Assembly (NCBI RefSeq): GCF_003576645.1
Contig: NC_044919.1
Location: forward strand, 31,695,899 to 31,759,898
Direction: 5' to 3'
DNA: 64,000 bases
From: Ipomoea triloba
Taxonomy: Eukaryota > Streptophyta > Magnoliopsida > Solanales > Convolvulaceae
This document shows, one piece after another, positions 26,206-38,398 of the stretch (position 1 is its first letter; every line of letters begins with the position of its first letter). The translations under genes were made by a program, and so were the position numbers. The notes beneath the pieces were generated by a model. That model was not told the DNA's origin, ran no database searches, and saw only the letters and a list, made by a program, of their open reading frames with translations.

Positions 26206-27138
26206 AGATCAGAGTGTAAACACAAAGGTACAATCAAGAAATGTATGACATTTTCCTTTTGGCGCAATTTAAAAGAAACATAGAACAGGTTTCAGGTTGT
26301 CAATTAGGCTTCCTAGAATCCATTAGTGCAGTGCAAAACCAGTACAGAAAATTCTGAATCATCGCATTTTTCCACACAGCGGTTGCAATGAAATCTTCTC
26401 GTCCTTCATCTTTAGAATCACCATTCAAACTAACGACCCCTCTTGCGTGTTGGCACAGGTTTCGTCCATGGCTCGGTTATCCATCCCTGTGAAACGCCAG
26501 TTAGAGAAGACGACAAAAGAGATTTACATCATAGCTGAAGAGGGTCATCAGAACAGGCAGCCTTGAAAGACCTTCACCAAATTCAGCTTACAAAGGAATG
26601 GTTAGAGTCTTGTGAAACTGGTTCAATGGAGCAGTTAATCTGCTTATACAATTCCCAAAATTTTGCTTGAAAAAAAGATGTTAAAGTACATAACAAATAC
26701 AGTTGTAATCACTAACTCCATATATGTAAACTTACCAGTCTTTTGTAAAGGATTAACTCTTGGCAAAATGGCCAAGATTTGTGGTTTAGTGTCACCTGGT
26801 TACATTGCCAAGCTCTGGATAACTTTCACTTCAGATTGCTTTTTTCGATTCCCTTTAAACTTTAATTCCATCACAAAAATTAACTCAATCCCAATCTCTG
26901 GATAACTTTTACTTCGGACTGTTTTTTTTTTTTGATATTTCATCATAAAAGTTAACTTATGAGCGAAAATTTGACTCCAATTTAATATTACTGCACAATC
27001 TCTTATGAAGTCTATGCGGGATCATATATTAATATTTGATTTAAAGTGGTTGAACTACAGTGCTCTTTTCCTGACTGGCAAAATCATCGTAAACTCCGTT
27101 CCGCTATGCTCACACGCAGACGGAGGCTTCCATATTAA
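26206..27138. other. Spacer between SLP1 and MCAT
   Basis: This holds the SLP1 3' flank and the MCAT promoter region. The 26900-27030 part resembles a unit of the tandem repeat at 12211-12652. No separate gene was seen. Confidence 0.5.
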
Positions 27139-30100
27139 ATGCATGCTTTCCTCCGCCACCACCACTCTCCACTCCTTCGTTTCAGTTCTTCTTCCTCAAC
27201 TGCCTCGCTAGCTCACTCAAACTCCACAATGACCGCTTCATCTCTGGTGCTCCCCACGCTTCCCATCGGCAAGCGCAGTCGCAGCTCGCCGGGATTCCAC
27301 CGGAGCTCGACTTGTTTGGGCTTTAGAAATGGGGCCTGCCGGAGTTTCCGCCCCGTAGATTTTGGCAAGTCTAGGGTTTCCATGAGTGTCTCTGTTGGAT
27401 CTCACGTCGCTGTTGAGGATTCCCTGTTCACGGATTATAAGCCCTCTCTTGCATTTCTGTTCCCCGGCCAGGTCTTAATTGCTCTATTTCTTCTTGCAAT
27501 TATAATTGGATTTGTGATCTAAGTTTTTTCCTTACTGTTATTTCCGTACCGTATCATTGATGATGGCTTTTGCAATGTGCATTAATTGGTGTAGCTTATG
27601 ATGGTGAAATTATGAACTTGTTTACTCCTCCGCTTTGTTTGTGGGTAAATCATCTGAGTATATGATAAATTCTGGAATGTTGATGATATGACAGATCTTT
27701 CTTTGGCCATAAACTTATAATTGAGGTAATGAGCAAAAGGGTTGAGTTGTTGAATCTCCAATGTCTGTAATTGACTGAAAAGGAACAAACTTGCATCATT
27801 TTGGCATCACGTTTTGGATAAATGTGTGCCTTTTTAGTGTCAAGTTTCAATTATTACACTATTTGTTGTGCTTGTATGGATTTACCTATTGATATATATT
27901 CATAGCATTGTTCAAGCAATTGTGCCTTCTAGGCTTTGCCTTATTAACATCAAATTTGACTGTTGATGGGGGCAACCTAGCCAAGTTGGTCAGGCTGTTG
28001 ACTTAGTAACTAGAAATTTACATGTTCAACTCTCAGCGGGAGCGGCCTATTGGCCTTCTTGGTTTGAGCTAGTAAGCTATGGGCAACTTAGGCTTGTTTA
28101 CTACTTGTTGGCTTGGGTCACAAAATGGGGTTTACCCAGTGCACACCTCGGATAGTGGTTGTGGTTTCTCGTCACTTAAAAAAATTTGGCTGTTGATTTT
28201 TCTGAAAATATTTTATATCTGCACCTGTCTTAGCTCTTCAAATGTAAGACCTCTTAATTTTCTGACCTTTGTTTCAAGTGCCTGGTACTTAGCTATGCAT
28301 ATCATGTCAGTGTGAATTATGATCTGGTTTTTATATTGAAATTGAAACTCAATAACTCTATAAAGTGTTCTTTACTTTTGGAATGAGAAGTTACTGGCTT
28401 TGTTGAGTATTGGTTGTTTGAACTCTTATAGCAATGTCCTGTTAGTTACTTTCTTGTCTTCACTTTAATCTTTAGGGTGCCCAAGCAGTGGGAATGGGCA
28501 CAGAGTCTCAGAAGGTACCAGCAGCTGCTGAATTATACAAAAGAGCAAATGAAATTTTGGGGTATGCATATTGGAAATGTTCTTTATATCATTGTTCTTT
28601 TATGTTCTTCCTCAAACTATGAGTTGAGAACAACTGATCATCATTTTGTGTGGCTTGGATTTGATGATTGATTGATTGGTTGCTTTTATTTCCTATCCCC
28701 AATTTCTGGATAGTTCTTTATTATCTTTGTTTTACCAGGTTTGACCTTTTGGATATTTGTGTAAATGGACCAAAAGAGAAGCTAGATTCTACTGTCATAA
28801 GTCAGGTATGAATTATACTTCCTGAATTTTTTATCTTAATATAGCGAGGTCCCTCTAAGTACTTTGTGTGCTTAGAATGTGGAATTTACCCTATTATTGT
28901 TGGGTTCTTAGTCCCACGAATGGAAACCAAAACTCCAAAAGAACATGTTTTTGAGACCTTTGTTATGAGTACAAACCATTCCACATTCATCAAATAAAGC
29001 AAAATACAAGGTGTGAAATGATGTTCAGATTGGTTAACGACTTTTGATGCATGCTTTTATGTGCTGTGTTATTCTTCTGCAACAGTCTTCGATCTTTACT
29101 CAGAATAAAAATTGAATGTGTTTTGCATGTAATGATCTAAGAAGCTTCTCGTGTTAGTCTTACATTCATTTAAATTTTGTCATCTACAGCCAGCTATCTA
29201 CGTCACAAGCCTAGCTGCTGTTGAGATACTCCGGGCTCGTGAAGGAGGCCAGCAAATAATTGATTCTGTTGATGTCACATGCGGTCTGAGCCTGGGAGAA
29301 TACACAGCTCTTGCATTTGCAGGATCTTTCAGGTGGGTTAGCTCTATATGAGGGAATATAAAATACGTCTTTTATTTCATATCTTGCTTGCCACTTCTGT
29401 ATATATTTAATGCAGATATTGCTAATGCTAATTTACCTGTGGATATAATGTTATGTTTTTAGCTTTGAGGATGGTCTTAAGCTAGTAAAACTACGAGGAG
29501 AAGCCATGCAGGTAACTCTAATAGAATAGCTGATGTTATATGATTTTCAATCACACTAAACTCTAAAATTATTTTTGAATTGCCATCGTCTTCAGGATGC
29601 CGCTGATGCTGCACAAGGTGCAATGGTTAGTATCATCGGGCTGGACTCTGAAAAGGTCCAACAACTATGCGATGCAGCCAATGAAGAAGTTGATGAAGCC
29701 GACAAAGTTCAGATTGCGAATTTCTTATGCCCTGTATGGTTCTTGAATCTTGATTATCCACCATGATTGCTTTTATGTTCTTACTCTGTTCGCTATTACC
29801 CAGTGGAACTAGTTAACGTAATCCAACTTTGCTAACATTATATTCTTTCAGGGAAATTATGCCGTCTCTGGAGGTGTGAAAGGAGTGGAAGCAGTAGAGG
29901 CAAAGGCAAAGTCATTCAAAGCTCGAATGGCGGTAATTCCTATTTTGAGTGTTTATCTGTCATCACTTGCATGCTAGACATTCCTAATATATGGTTATCA
30001 CTTTGTTAGGTGCGCCTAGCTGTTGCCGGTGCTTTCCACACTGGTTTTATGGAGCCAGCTGTGTCAAGACTGGAAGCCGCTTTGGCAGCAACAGAACTCA

Positions 30101-30523
30101 GAACTCCCAGAATACCAGTTATATCAAACGTTGATGCACAGCCACATTCAGATCCCGAGACAATCAAGAAAATATTGGCACGCCAGGTATACCAGAGAGT
30201 GTTTCTCTGGGTAGAGGATGAATGATTAGCAAGCGGAATATTTTATGAAAATATTAACCGTTCCTTTTGATGTGGAACCACAGGTGACTTCCCCGGTTCA
30301 ATGGGAGACAACAGTAAAGACACTCCTAACGAAAGGCCTGAACAAGAGCTATGAGTTAGGACCTGGAAAGGTGAGATACTGTTTATGAACAATTCAAAGT
30401 TTCACCACTTTTGTGCTAATTGAAACTTTCTTCCTCATGTCCATGTGCTTTTGGTATCAGGTTATTGCTGGCATTGTGAAGAGGGTGAACAAGGGTGCCG
30501 ATATTGAGAACATTGCAGCCTAA
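27139..30523 (+). CDS. MCAT: Malonyl-CoA:ACP transacylase, chloroplastic
   Basis: Transfers malonyl from CoA to acyl carrier protein, feeding plastid type II fatty acid synthesis. Ten exons: 27139-27471, 28476-28561, 28739-28805, 29190-29332, 29463-29511, 29596-29733, 29852-29932, 30010-30186, 30284-30370, 30461-30523 (1224 nt, 407 residues; FabD-type with transit peptide). FPGQGAQ is split between exons 1 and 2. The nucleophile Ser196 lies in GLSLGEY, and the catalytic His309 in VAGAFHT. The second Met at 27229 (MTASSLVLP) has A at -3 and may be the true start, giving 377 residues; the first Met lacks that context. Exons 6, 9 and 10 recur at 36361-36746 as a pseudogene fragment. Family assignment is secure; only the start is open. 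Confidence 0.96.
27966..28180 (+). mobile_element. SINE-like element in MCAT intron 1
   Basis: GGCAACCTAGCCAAGTTGGT carries a good pol III box A (TAGCCAAGTTGG). About 45 bases later ATGTTCAACTCTCAGCGGG resembles box B. The body continues through CTTCTTGGTTTGAGC and ATGGGCAACTTAGGC to an A-rich end at about 28180. Related sequence occurs in SLP1 intron 2 on the other strand. The SINE call is inferred from box A/B spacing. Confidence 0.6.
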
Positions 30524-30595
30524 GCCTACATTGTTGTTGTTAGCTGATATCTTGCTTTGGTGCCATGTCTCCATCATCTTAGTGATCAAGGCAGA

Positions 30596-30635
<40 letters not shown>

Positions 30636-30921
30636 TAGAGACTAGAGCTTCATTTTGTTGTCCATTAGTAGTTCGAAAACTCAAGTGAGACATATAAACC
30701 GATACATTTTCATGTCGATCTAAATAAGGGTAAAATATATTTTTTGTTTAACAAAATATTGAATGCGAAATCCTTTTTACATTGATTTTGTTGTGATATT
30801 AACCTTGACACTAATGAATCTCGCTAGAATGGTCACTCAGAGTTATTTAGTGTTCAGCACCTTGTTGAAGGAATGGTGTGTGTTGGCAAAAAAGATTGGT
30901 GATGAGCAAAATGAAAATGAA
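30524..30921. other. MCAT 3' flank
   Basis: This holds the MCAT 3' UTR and a T tract of about 32 bases at 30601-30632. The sequence is repeated with small changes at 36747-37136 as part of a segmental duplication. Confidence 0.6.
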
Positions 30922-30992
30922 TGCACCAGCCGGGAATCGAACCCGGGTCTGTACCGTGGCAGGGTACTATTCTACCACTAGACCACTGGTGC
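30922..30992 (-). tRNA. trnG-GCC: tRNA-Gly (anticodon GCC)
   Basis: The minus strand folds as a 71-nt cloverleaf. The acceptor stem GCACCAG pairs with CTGGTGC and is followed by discriminator A. The anticodon stem GTACC/GGTAC encloses loop CTGCCAC, giving anticodon GCC. The T arm is CCGGG-TTCGATT-CCCGG. The D loop contains AGTGGTA, so the internal A and B boxes are intact. No intron. Confidence 0.96.
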
Positions 30993-31756
30993 TACTTGTG
31001 ACAAGAAACGTCTCGTAGGTATACATTTATTAGCTACTGATTTTGGGACTGTGGTCAGTGGTTATATGAAGAGAGATAAGGCCCTCTCTAATAGTGGAGT
31101 TTTTATTGTGGTTTTTGAAGAGTGTGATTAGGAAATAGGAGATACAAACTTTTTTTTTAAAAAAAAGTTGATTTAAAAAATAAAAAAATCGAGCTATAAC
31201 GCGCCCGTATGGGAGCAATTGTAGCTTGCACGTGGCTATCACGAGGCGCAAGATCAATGAGGTGAGTCTCCCATGCGTGCAAAAACCCTTCACTTGTAGG
31301 AGGCACTCTGATCCCCTCTCTCTTTCAAGGTGGCAAACTTATCCTCAAAAACTGTGACAAAATGGCTATTGGGGAGGGCCTAAGAACTTCTTTCCTCACT
31401 CGAGTTGGTACTTGATATGATAGTTTACTTGGTAATTATAAGGTTATAAATTTGGTTGTTTATGAGAGTTATCTATTGATTTTTTTTTTAAGTTTAAATT
31501 ACTCAGCTATAAACAATATAACTTAGATTAATTTACTTTCTTGTTGTCATTTATTAGTTAGGTTCTCGAAACATGTTTAATCCAAATCACAGTTTCAAGT
31601 AGCAAATGTAAACTTCTATAAATCAAAAGCACAAGAAATCTTATTTTTGAATATTATTGATCTTTTACAATGTATTCCGTAATATATATCCATATAAAAA
31701 GTCAATATCCCCACAAAAATTTAAACGTGTACCTCTCATTTAAGAGAACCCCCTTC
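30993..31756. other. Spacer between tRNA-Gly and UGT A
   Basis: No gene was seen. A SINE-like trace (GAGTTGGTACTTGATATGATAG..) lies near 31400. Most of the stretch is matched at 37208-37982. Confidence 0.5.
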
Positions 31757-34700
31757 TTAGGAATTGCGGTTTCTTAAAACATCCTCAATGAATGTTTGAA
31801 GATCGCGCTTAGCCAATCCGCTTTCTGTCGACTCTCTGCACATCTCTCCAACCAGCTTTGCTCTTCTCCTCAATTCTTTACTTTCATTATCGCACTCACA
31901 ATCCATAAATCTCCTCACAAGTTGCGCAATCTCTCCTCTTTTCACTATACCACCATCACTATTATTAATCTTCCTCACACTCCACCCAATCTTCCAATCT
32001 TCCACAATCTGCTTGCTGTTTGTAAGCTGATCATGAAATATCGGAAAAGCAAGAAAAGGAACGCCGGCGAACGCCCCTTCTTTGATGGAATTCCACCCGC
32101 AATGCGTCCAAAACCCGCCCACAGAGCGGTGGCGCAACACCCTCAGTTGATCACACCACGGCACTATTAACCCCTGCTTGCCACCGCCTCTCTCCCTCAG
32201 CTGCTCCGTGCTTTCACGCGCCACCCAGAAGAAACGAACTCCGCTTTCATAGACGCCGGCTACGATCTCTTCCAACTGCTCAGCTGAAAGAGAGAGAAAG
32301 CTTCCCTGAGAAATATACAACACAGAACACGCGGGTTGAGCATCGAGCCAGGTCAGGTAATCTGGGCCGCAGCTTTGGTCAGTATAGTTAGTATTGAAGT
32401 ATGGTATTGCAGAGCCGATGGAATAAATAGGTGTTTGAAGTTTAGCCCTGAGAGCTTCAATGGCGGTGGATTCCAATTCTGCAACAGAAGTGAACAGAAG
32501 GTATTGCGCTTTCTGTGCAGCAGAGAAAGCCCAAAGAAGAAGCGAACGCATAGCTGGACCTGGAGGTTTGCCATGGAATACTTGCGGAAGATCCTTCACA
32601 AGCATGGAAGAAACTCCAGGGATGTAGTCCACCACTTCATTTCCTTTCTCTGAATGTTATGTGAAATGATAATGAAGATATATAATTAATACAAAGTTCT
32701 TTTTATTGAGTGAGCCATAGGAAAACCCACAAATCCGCAAATGTACATTAAGTATCATCCATCCATCCAATCTTTGTAGTTAATTAGCTAGAACACTTAT
32801 AAATAATACAGAGTATTATTATCAATAAGTTGATAACTTGGGGGTATATTAGGTTATGACTACTCATAATCACTATTTAAAAGTGTATATTTAGTACACA
32901 AACTTTTACTTTTGTGTAATAATTCATAAATTAAACTATACATGAGAGGTAAGTCACATTAGAAAGATCGTATATGATAGGTTCATAGTACAAGAATAAT
33001 ATTTTATTCACTTAACCACCCATTTTTTATACTATTAGTTTTTTGAACATACTATTTAGCTCACAATTAAACTATTCAATTCCTATGTAATAATTGAGCA
33101 AAGTTGAGACAAGGGATGGACATATTTCGTGTTTAACATGAAATTTAATCAGGTTTAACCCAAATTTTAAAAATTATGATTAGTCTTTATAAAATCTAAT
33201 CAAACCCGAATTCACTCAAATAGAAAATAGCTTAAAACAATACAAATCTCTGGTTTCGGGCGAAGGATTTTTATTTCAAATTCGACCTCAAACCCAAATA
33301 TAATATCTAAAGTATTTAAAATCTAAACTCAAAAACTTTTCGTGGACTAATTAATAATTATGATTCGGTTGAACCTAAACTCAACCCATGCACAGCCATA
33401 TTTAAGAATTAAGACGGGTAACATAAAAAAAATAATAATAAGAAAAAAATAATGGTCAAATATCTCTTCAAATTTTATCTAAAAAGTCAATTAAACCTTT
33501 AAACTTTTTAAAATTATAATTAAACCAATCAACATCTCATTAGCCCAAAAACCTATTAATGACATGAGTAGTTAAGGTTCCGGTCAACATCCGACAAACC
33601 GACTGGCGACCGTTTTAGATTGTCGATTTTTAATTAAGGGAGAAGGCAACCACTGGGCACTCACCCGAAAAAGACACCTACCATTGTTGCCTTCTCATTG
33701 GAAAAGGCAACCATTGGGTTGCTTTTTCCGGCAGAAGGCAACCCACTACCCACCTTCTCGGAGAAGGCGGTGAGAAGGCAACTTAATTCAAACCAACTAA
33801 ATAAGAGGACATCAAGTTAACATAGCTCCCATTATTACAAGATTATATTTTTCGTAATTAAAATTTTGTTATGACAATATGGGTGGTGGCTGTTTGATGT
33901 TGAAAAAGGGGAAGGGGGTTGTGTGATGTTGGAGGCCATTGCTTGGTATTTGGATTATACAGGTTTCTCCCGGTAAAACACAGAGCTCTGTGTAGGGGAG
34001 ATTGATCTGAGTACCAAGGGTGGCGGGTGAGGGAGCCATTGCTTGGCACTTAAAGTTATAAGCCCCCGGTGATAAAATGCGGAGTACGCTTGGGGGTGAC
34101 TTTAGTGCAAGGGTGGATGCAGTTAGAGCTATTGCTTAGTGTGAATATGGAAATGATGTCCAGAGAGAAAATACGAAGATCCGTATCACGGGGATCAGTG
34201 TTCATTCTAAGGGTAGCAGGGAGCATAAAAGACATGGGACATTGGTCCCACACTTTGTGTAGGGTATGAAACATGATATTGTGCAATGATTGAAGGTTGA
34301 TGGCAAGAGGAGACTTTAGATTTGAGTTCTTTAGAATGCATCTTTTGTATATATAGCCTTTGGGCCTTGGTTTACTTTAGGGAGGTTTTGTATATAGTCT
34401 GGAGTATGGTCGATGACAAGTGATCACTTTTGGGTCCTTGTATGTATATAAGGCTTTTTGAGTTTTATGAAATTCTAGCTTTAAAAAAAAAAAGAAAAAA
34501 GAAAGATTAAATTTAACTTATTGACTCAAACCTAGCTTAACCTATTTTACTGGTTTAAATTAAGAAGATTAATACGTATCTTACTAAAATAAACTTATAA
34601 TTTATGGTTATCAAATAAATTGGATTGACATTAATAATGAAAGTAGAGTGGAAATGGAAAAGAAACTCACCGGCCAAATCGGCATCAACATGCCCGTTGT

Positions 34701-35172
34701 GGAGAAGCAGTTGATAATGATACGCAAGGGAGAACACCGTGGGAGACTGGGTCCAAAAAGACGCCACCGGAATATTCCTCCGACTCCCAATACCCACCAC
34801 CCAGCTCAAAAATAGGTCATAGATAATAACGCTTGCCTCCGGCGCAAGACTGTCAAGAAGAAGGTCGATGGGAGCTTCCATTTTCGTATGCACGGCTTCC
34901 AGGAAATCACTGTAAACTTTGGCTCGGATGAGCTCAGAAGGAATGACGTTATGTATGGCGCCAAACCGAAGGTTCGCCGGCTTAGCATCATCATCATAAT
35001 CGGAGCTGAGGAATCCGAGCCACTCTTCAGTGACGACGAAGGTGATGAGAAATTCGGGTCTCGCCATGGCTATGATCTTGCAAAGGTTCATCAAGGGATT
35101 GACATGGCCTCTTCCCGGGAACGGTATGGCAACTATGTGCAGTGAGAAATCCGGGTCAACCCGTGAACTCAT
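31757..35172 (-). CDS. UGT87A: UDP-glycosyltransferase, UGT87A type (copy A, intact)
   Basis: Family 1 glycosyltransferase moving sugar from UDP-sugar to a small molecule; the acceptor cannot be told from sequence. Two exons, 35172-34671 and 32649-31757, join to 1395 nt (464 residues). Start chosen at MSSRVDPDFSLHIV, since paralogues begin at the matching MGSRVD or MGDQKF; upstream is a GAA/TTC microsatellite. The catalytic-type His23 sits in PFPGRGHVNP. The C-terminal sugar-donor PSPG box starts at Trp332 (WCDQLRVLRHRSVGGFWTHC) and ends near residue 375 with HDQLTNSKQ. MNLCKIIA, VVDYIPGVSS and YISQGSFLS match UGT87A1/A2 as remembered. The 2-kb intron carries repeat sequence. This is the only undamaged member of the five-gene array. 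Confidence 0.93.
33846..34495 (+). repeat. Possible retroposed sequence ending in an A tract, in the intron of UGT A
   Basis: This segment is absent from the homologous intron of UGT B, where the shared sequence TAATTAAAATTTTGTT meets different DNA. It contains three spaced GCCATTGCTTGG-like units about 100 bases apart and ends in an A-rich tail (about 34483-34505). That suggests a retroposon or retroposed transcript. The target duplication was not identified. Confidence 0.35.
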
Positions 35173-36354
35173 GTTGAAGAAGAAGAAGAAGAAGTCAGGC
35201 AAGTACAGGGGACGGAGTAGTATATTATTTGTATTCAATCATACCATACATATATTTGACTAGTTATATATTCAACTCAGAGAACTCTTCAAATTTGTAC
35301 TCTGTAGTAGAGAAGACAAAATTAAATTATTAAAGTAAAAATAGCTTAAAAGTCAAGCATGTGCAATATTATAGAGTATAAATTTCTATGAACTTCAATT
35401 AATTTTCAAAATGAATAATGATGGAATCATGGGCTGGGTTTAAGGAAAAAAATGGGTCAAAGAATAGAGATTTATGAGTGAATTGGATCTAGGGAATAAT
35501 CCGAATTTATGGACAATGAGAAGAAAATAAAGTTAATTTTAGTGGACAAGCTAAGATGGTGGAATGAATTTTTTCAATTAGCAAGTCCAATAGAGGCACC
35601 GATCAGTGTCCTTACAATTCCAACTTGCTATGGATAAAGTAACTGCTACAAGGTAATGGCACGTTTGGAAAATTAAATAGGGAAATGGACTAAGGACAAG
35701 AGTCATGTATGTGGAGGTAACTCGGCAAGAAATCTTGACATCTGGCAAGACACGCATGTATGTGTTTAGGGATGAAGAGCACTTTGGTCCACTAGTTTTT
35801 TCACGACTTGCTTGCGGCTTCATGAATAGTACAAAAGGTGTGTGTCGTTCTCTTCAGAGTTTAGACCACCATCAATTCTCCTTCCACCATTTTCACTTTG
35901 ACCTTTCCATCTAACAAATCAATCAATCTATAGTTAGTCAGTAAGTTGGGCCATTAAGCCTAAGTTTATTATCTTGTAATTGCCCAAAAACTTTATTCCA
36001 AAGCTCTTGGACCCTATTAACTTAATATTATATTTCTTGCCAATCTTTCCTAGATTAACTTAGTTTTATGATGGACCAGGTCCATCAAATAATTTTTATT
36101 ATACCTAAGTAGTTCAAATGGAAGAGTGTGTGCGTGTGTACGAAGGTTTAGGTGAGAACTAATCCCAAAGTAAAAATTGAGGATTGAACAACAATTCAAG
36201 GTTGTTGGAAAATAAGGAAAAAATATATGATTAATTAGTTTAATAAATATTGCAAACATAAAAAAAAAAAATTGTGATAGTAACCAGTTTAATCAATTGG
36301 CATGAGTGGACGTGTACTCTCATCCCTGAGAGCGAATTGAAGCTAAGTGACTAC
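35173..36354. other. Upstream region of UGT A
   Basis: A GAA/TTC microsatellite begins next to the start codon (about 35176-35195). The stretch 35210-36290 is homologous to 62590-63390 upstream of UGT E, with indels. No gene was seen. Confidence 0.55.
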
Positions 36355-36360
36355 TAAATT

Positions 36361-36746
36361 GTCATCGTCTTCAGGATGCAGCTGATGCTGCACAAGGTGC
36401 AATGGTTAGTATCATCGGGCTGGACTCTGAAAAGGTCCAACAACTATGCGATGAGCCAATGGTTAATATTATGAAAATGTTAACCGTTCCTTTTGATGTG
36501 GAACCACAGGTGACTTCCCCGGTTCAATGGGAGACAACAGTAAAGACACTCGTAACAAAAGGCCTGAACAAGAGCTATGAGTTAGGCCCTGGAAACGTGA
36601 GATACTGTTTATGAACTCAAAGTTTCACCATTTTTGCGCTAATTGAAACTTTCTTCCTCATGTCCATGTGCTTTTGGTATCAGGTTATTGCTGGCATTGT
36701 GAAGAGGGTGAACAAGGGTGCTGATATTGAGAACATTGCAGCCTAA
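36361..36746 (+). pseudogene. MCAT fragment (parts of exons 6, 9 and 10)
   Basis: Starts with the acceptor of MCAT exon 6 (GTCTTCAG at 36367-36374) and matches exon 6 up to CAACTATGCGATG near 36453. It then jumps into intron 8-like sequence, followed by a complete exon 9 (GTGACTTCCCCGGTT..) and exon 10 ending at TAA 36744-36746. Exons 1-5, 7 and 8, including the catalytic Ser and His, are missing, so it cannot make the enzyme. Close identity to the parent gene points to recent origin. Confidence 0.93.
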
Positions 36747-37136
36747 GCCTACATTGTTGTTGTTAGCTGATATATATCTAGCTTTGGTGCCATGTCTCCA
36801 TCATCTTAGTGATTAAGGCAGAGGTCTTTTTTTTTTTTTTTTTTGATGAGATAGAGGAGCTTCATTTTGTTGTCCATTAGTAGTTCGAAAACTCAAGTGA
36901 GACATATAAACCATACATTTTCATGTCGATCTAAATAAGGGTAAAATATATTTTTTGTTTAACAAAATATTGAATGCGAAATCCTTTTTACATTGATTTT
37001 GTTGTGATATTAACCTTGACACTAATGAATTGAATCTCGCTAGAATGGTCACTCAGAGTTATTAAGTGTTCAGCACCTTGTTGAAGGAATGGTGTGTATT
37101 GACGAAAAAGTTTGGGATGAGCAAAATAAAATTGAA

Positions 37137-37207
37137 TGCACCAGCCGGGAATCCAACCTAGGTTTGTACCGTGACAAGGTACTATTCTATCACTAGACCA
37201 CTGGTGC
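37137..37207 (-). pseudogene. Decayed tRNA-Gly copy with anticodon GTC
   Basis: Duplicate of the tRNA at 30922-30992. The acceptor and anticodon stems persist, but the anticodon loop reads TTGTCAC (GTC, formally Asp). The T stem CCGGG has become CTAGG against CCCGG, the T loop has lost its invariant C (TTGGATT), and the D loop has lost one of its GG pair. It is unlikely to be transcribed into a stable tRNA. Confidence 0.9.
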
Positions 37208-38398
37208 TACTTGTGATAAAAAATGTTCCATAGGTATACATTATTAGCCAGTGATTTTGGGACTGTACATGATTTCCATGTGGTTATGTGAAGCAAGATA
37301 AGGCCCTCCTCAATAGTCGAGTTTTTATTGCGGTTTTTGAGCAGTGTAATTATGAAAGAGAAAATGATACAAAATTAAAAAAAAAAAAAACAAAACAAAA
37401 CAAAAATTGATTTAAAAAATAATAATAAAACCAAGCTATAACGTGCCCGCATGAGAGGAATTGTAGCTTGCACGCGGATATCACGAGATGCAACATCAAT
37501 GAGGCGAGTCCCACATGTCTGCAAAAATCCTTCACTTGTAGGAGGCACTCCCACCCTCTCTCTCTCTTCCAAGATGGCAAACTTATCTTAAAAACTGTGA
37601 CAAAATGGCTATTGGGGAGGCCTAAGAACTTTTTTCCCCACCTGAGTTGGTACTTGATATGATAGGTTACTTGGTAATTATAAGGTTATAAATTTAGTTC
37701 TTTATGAGAGTTATCTATTGATTTTTTTAGTTTAAATTACTCTTAGGGTCTAGGCATATTTCATCCAAATCACAGTTTCAAGTAGCAAATGTAAACTTCT
37801 ATAAATTAAAGCACAAGAAGTCTTATTTTTAAATATTATTGAATCTATTATAATGTAATATATGTCTATATAAAGAGTCAATATCCTTATTGAGATTTAA
37901 ATTTGTAACCTCTCATTTAAGATAACTACAATTAGGCAGCATGAGCATTTCAGCTCCACTTTTCATTTAAGAAGAGGCCTTCTTAGGAATTGCGGCTTCT
38001 TAAAACATCCTCAATGAATGTTTCAAGATCGCGCTTAGCCAATCCGCTTTCTGTTGACTCTCTGCACATCTCTCCAACCTGCTTTGCTCTTCTCCTCAAT
38101 TCCTTACTTTCAATATTATCACACTCCATAAATCTCCTCACAAGTTGCGCAATCTCTCCTCTTTTCACAATACCACCACCATCATTATTAATCTTATTCC
38201 TCACACTCCACCCAATTCAATCTTCCAATCTTCCACAATCTGCTTGCTGTTTGTAAGCTGATCAAGCCCTATCGGAAAAGCAAGAAAAGGAACGCCGGCG
38301 AACGCTCCTTCTTTGATGGAGTTCCACCCGCAATGTGTCCAAAACCCCCCCACAGAGCGGTGGCACAACACCCTCAGTTGATCACACCACGGCACTAT

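Larger units (their letters stand above)
36355..37982. repeat. Duplicated block: MCAT 3' part, tRNA-Gly and spacer
   Basis: This block repeats the order and sequence of about 29577-31756 (MCAT exon 6 part, exons 9-10, 3' flank, tRNA-Gly, spacer) and then runs into UGT B as the original runs into UGT A. It shows that the UGT array arose at least once by segmental duplication including neighbouring sequence. An internal deletion removed the MCAT sequence between the exon 6 and exon 9 regions. Confidence 0.9.

Noticed and set aside
31796..32653. Plus-strand open frames opposite the UGT exons
   Set aside because: Their sequence is fully explained as the antisense of UGT coding sequence. The same shadows occur at every copy.
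34671..35238. Longer N-terminus for UGT A (MNTNNILLRPLYLPDFFFFFF)
   Set aside because: The extension is encoded by a TTC microsatellite and is not conserved in type. All paralogues start at the matching MxSRVD or MGDQKF Met.
36402..36614. Small MCAT-like gene in the duplicated block
   Set aside because: It lacks the catalytic Ser and His exons and is a truncated duplicate.
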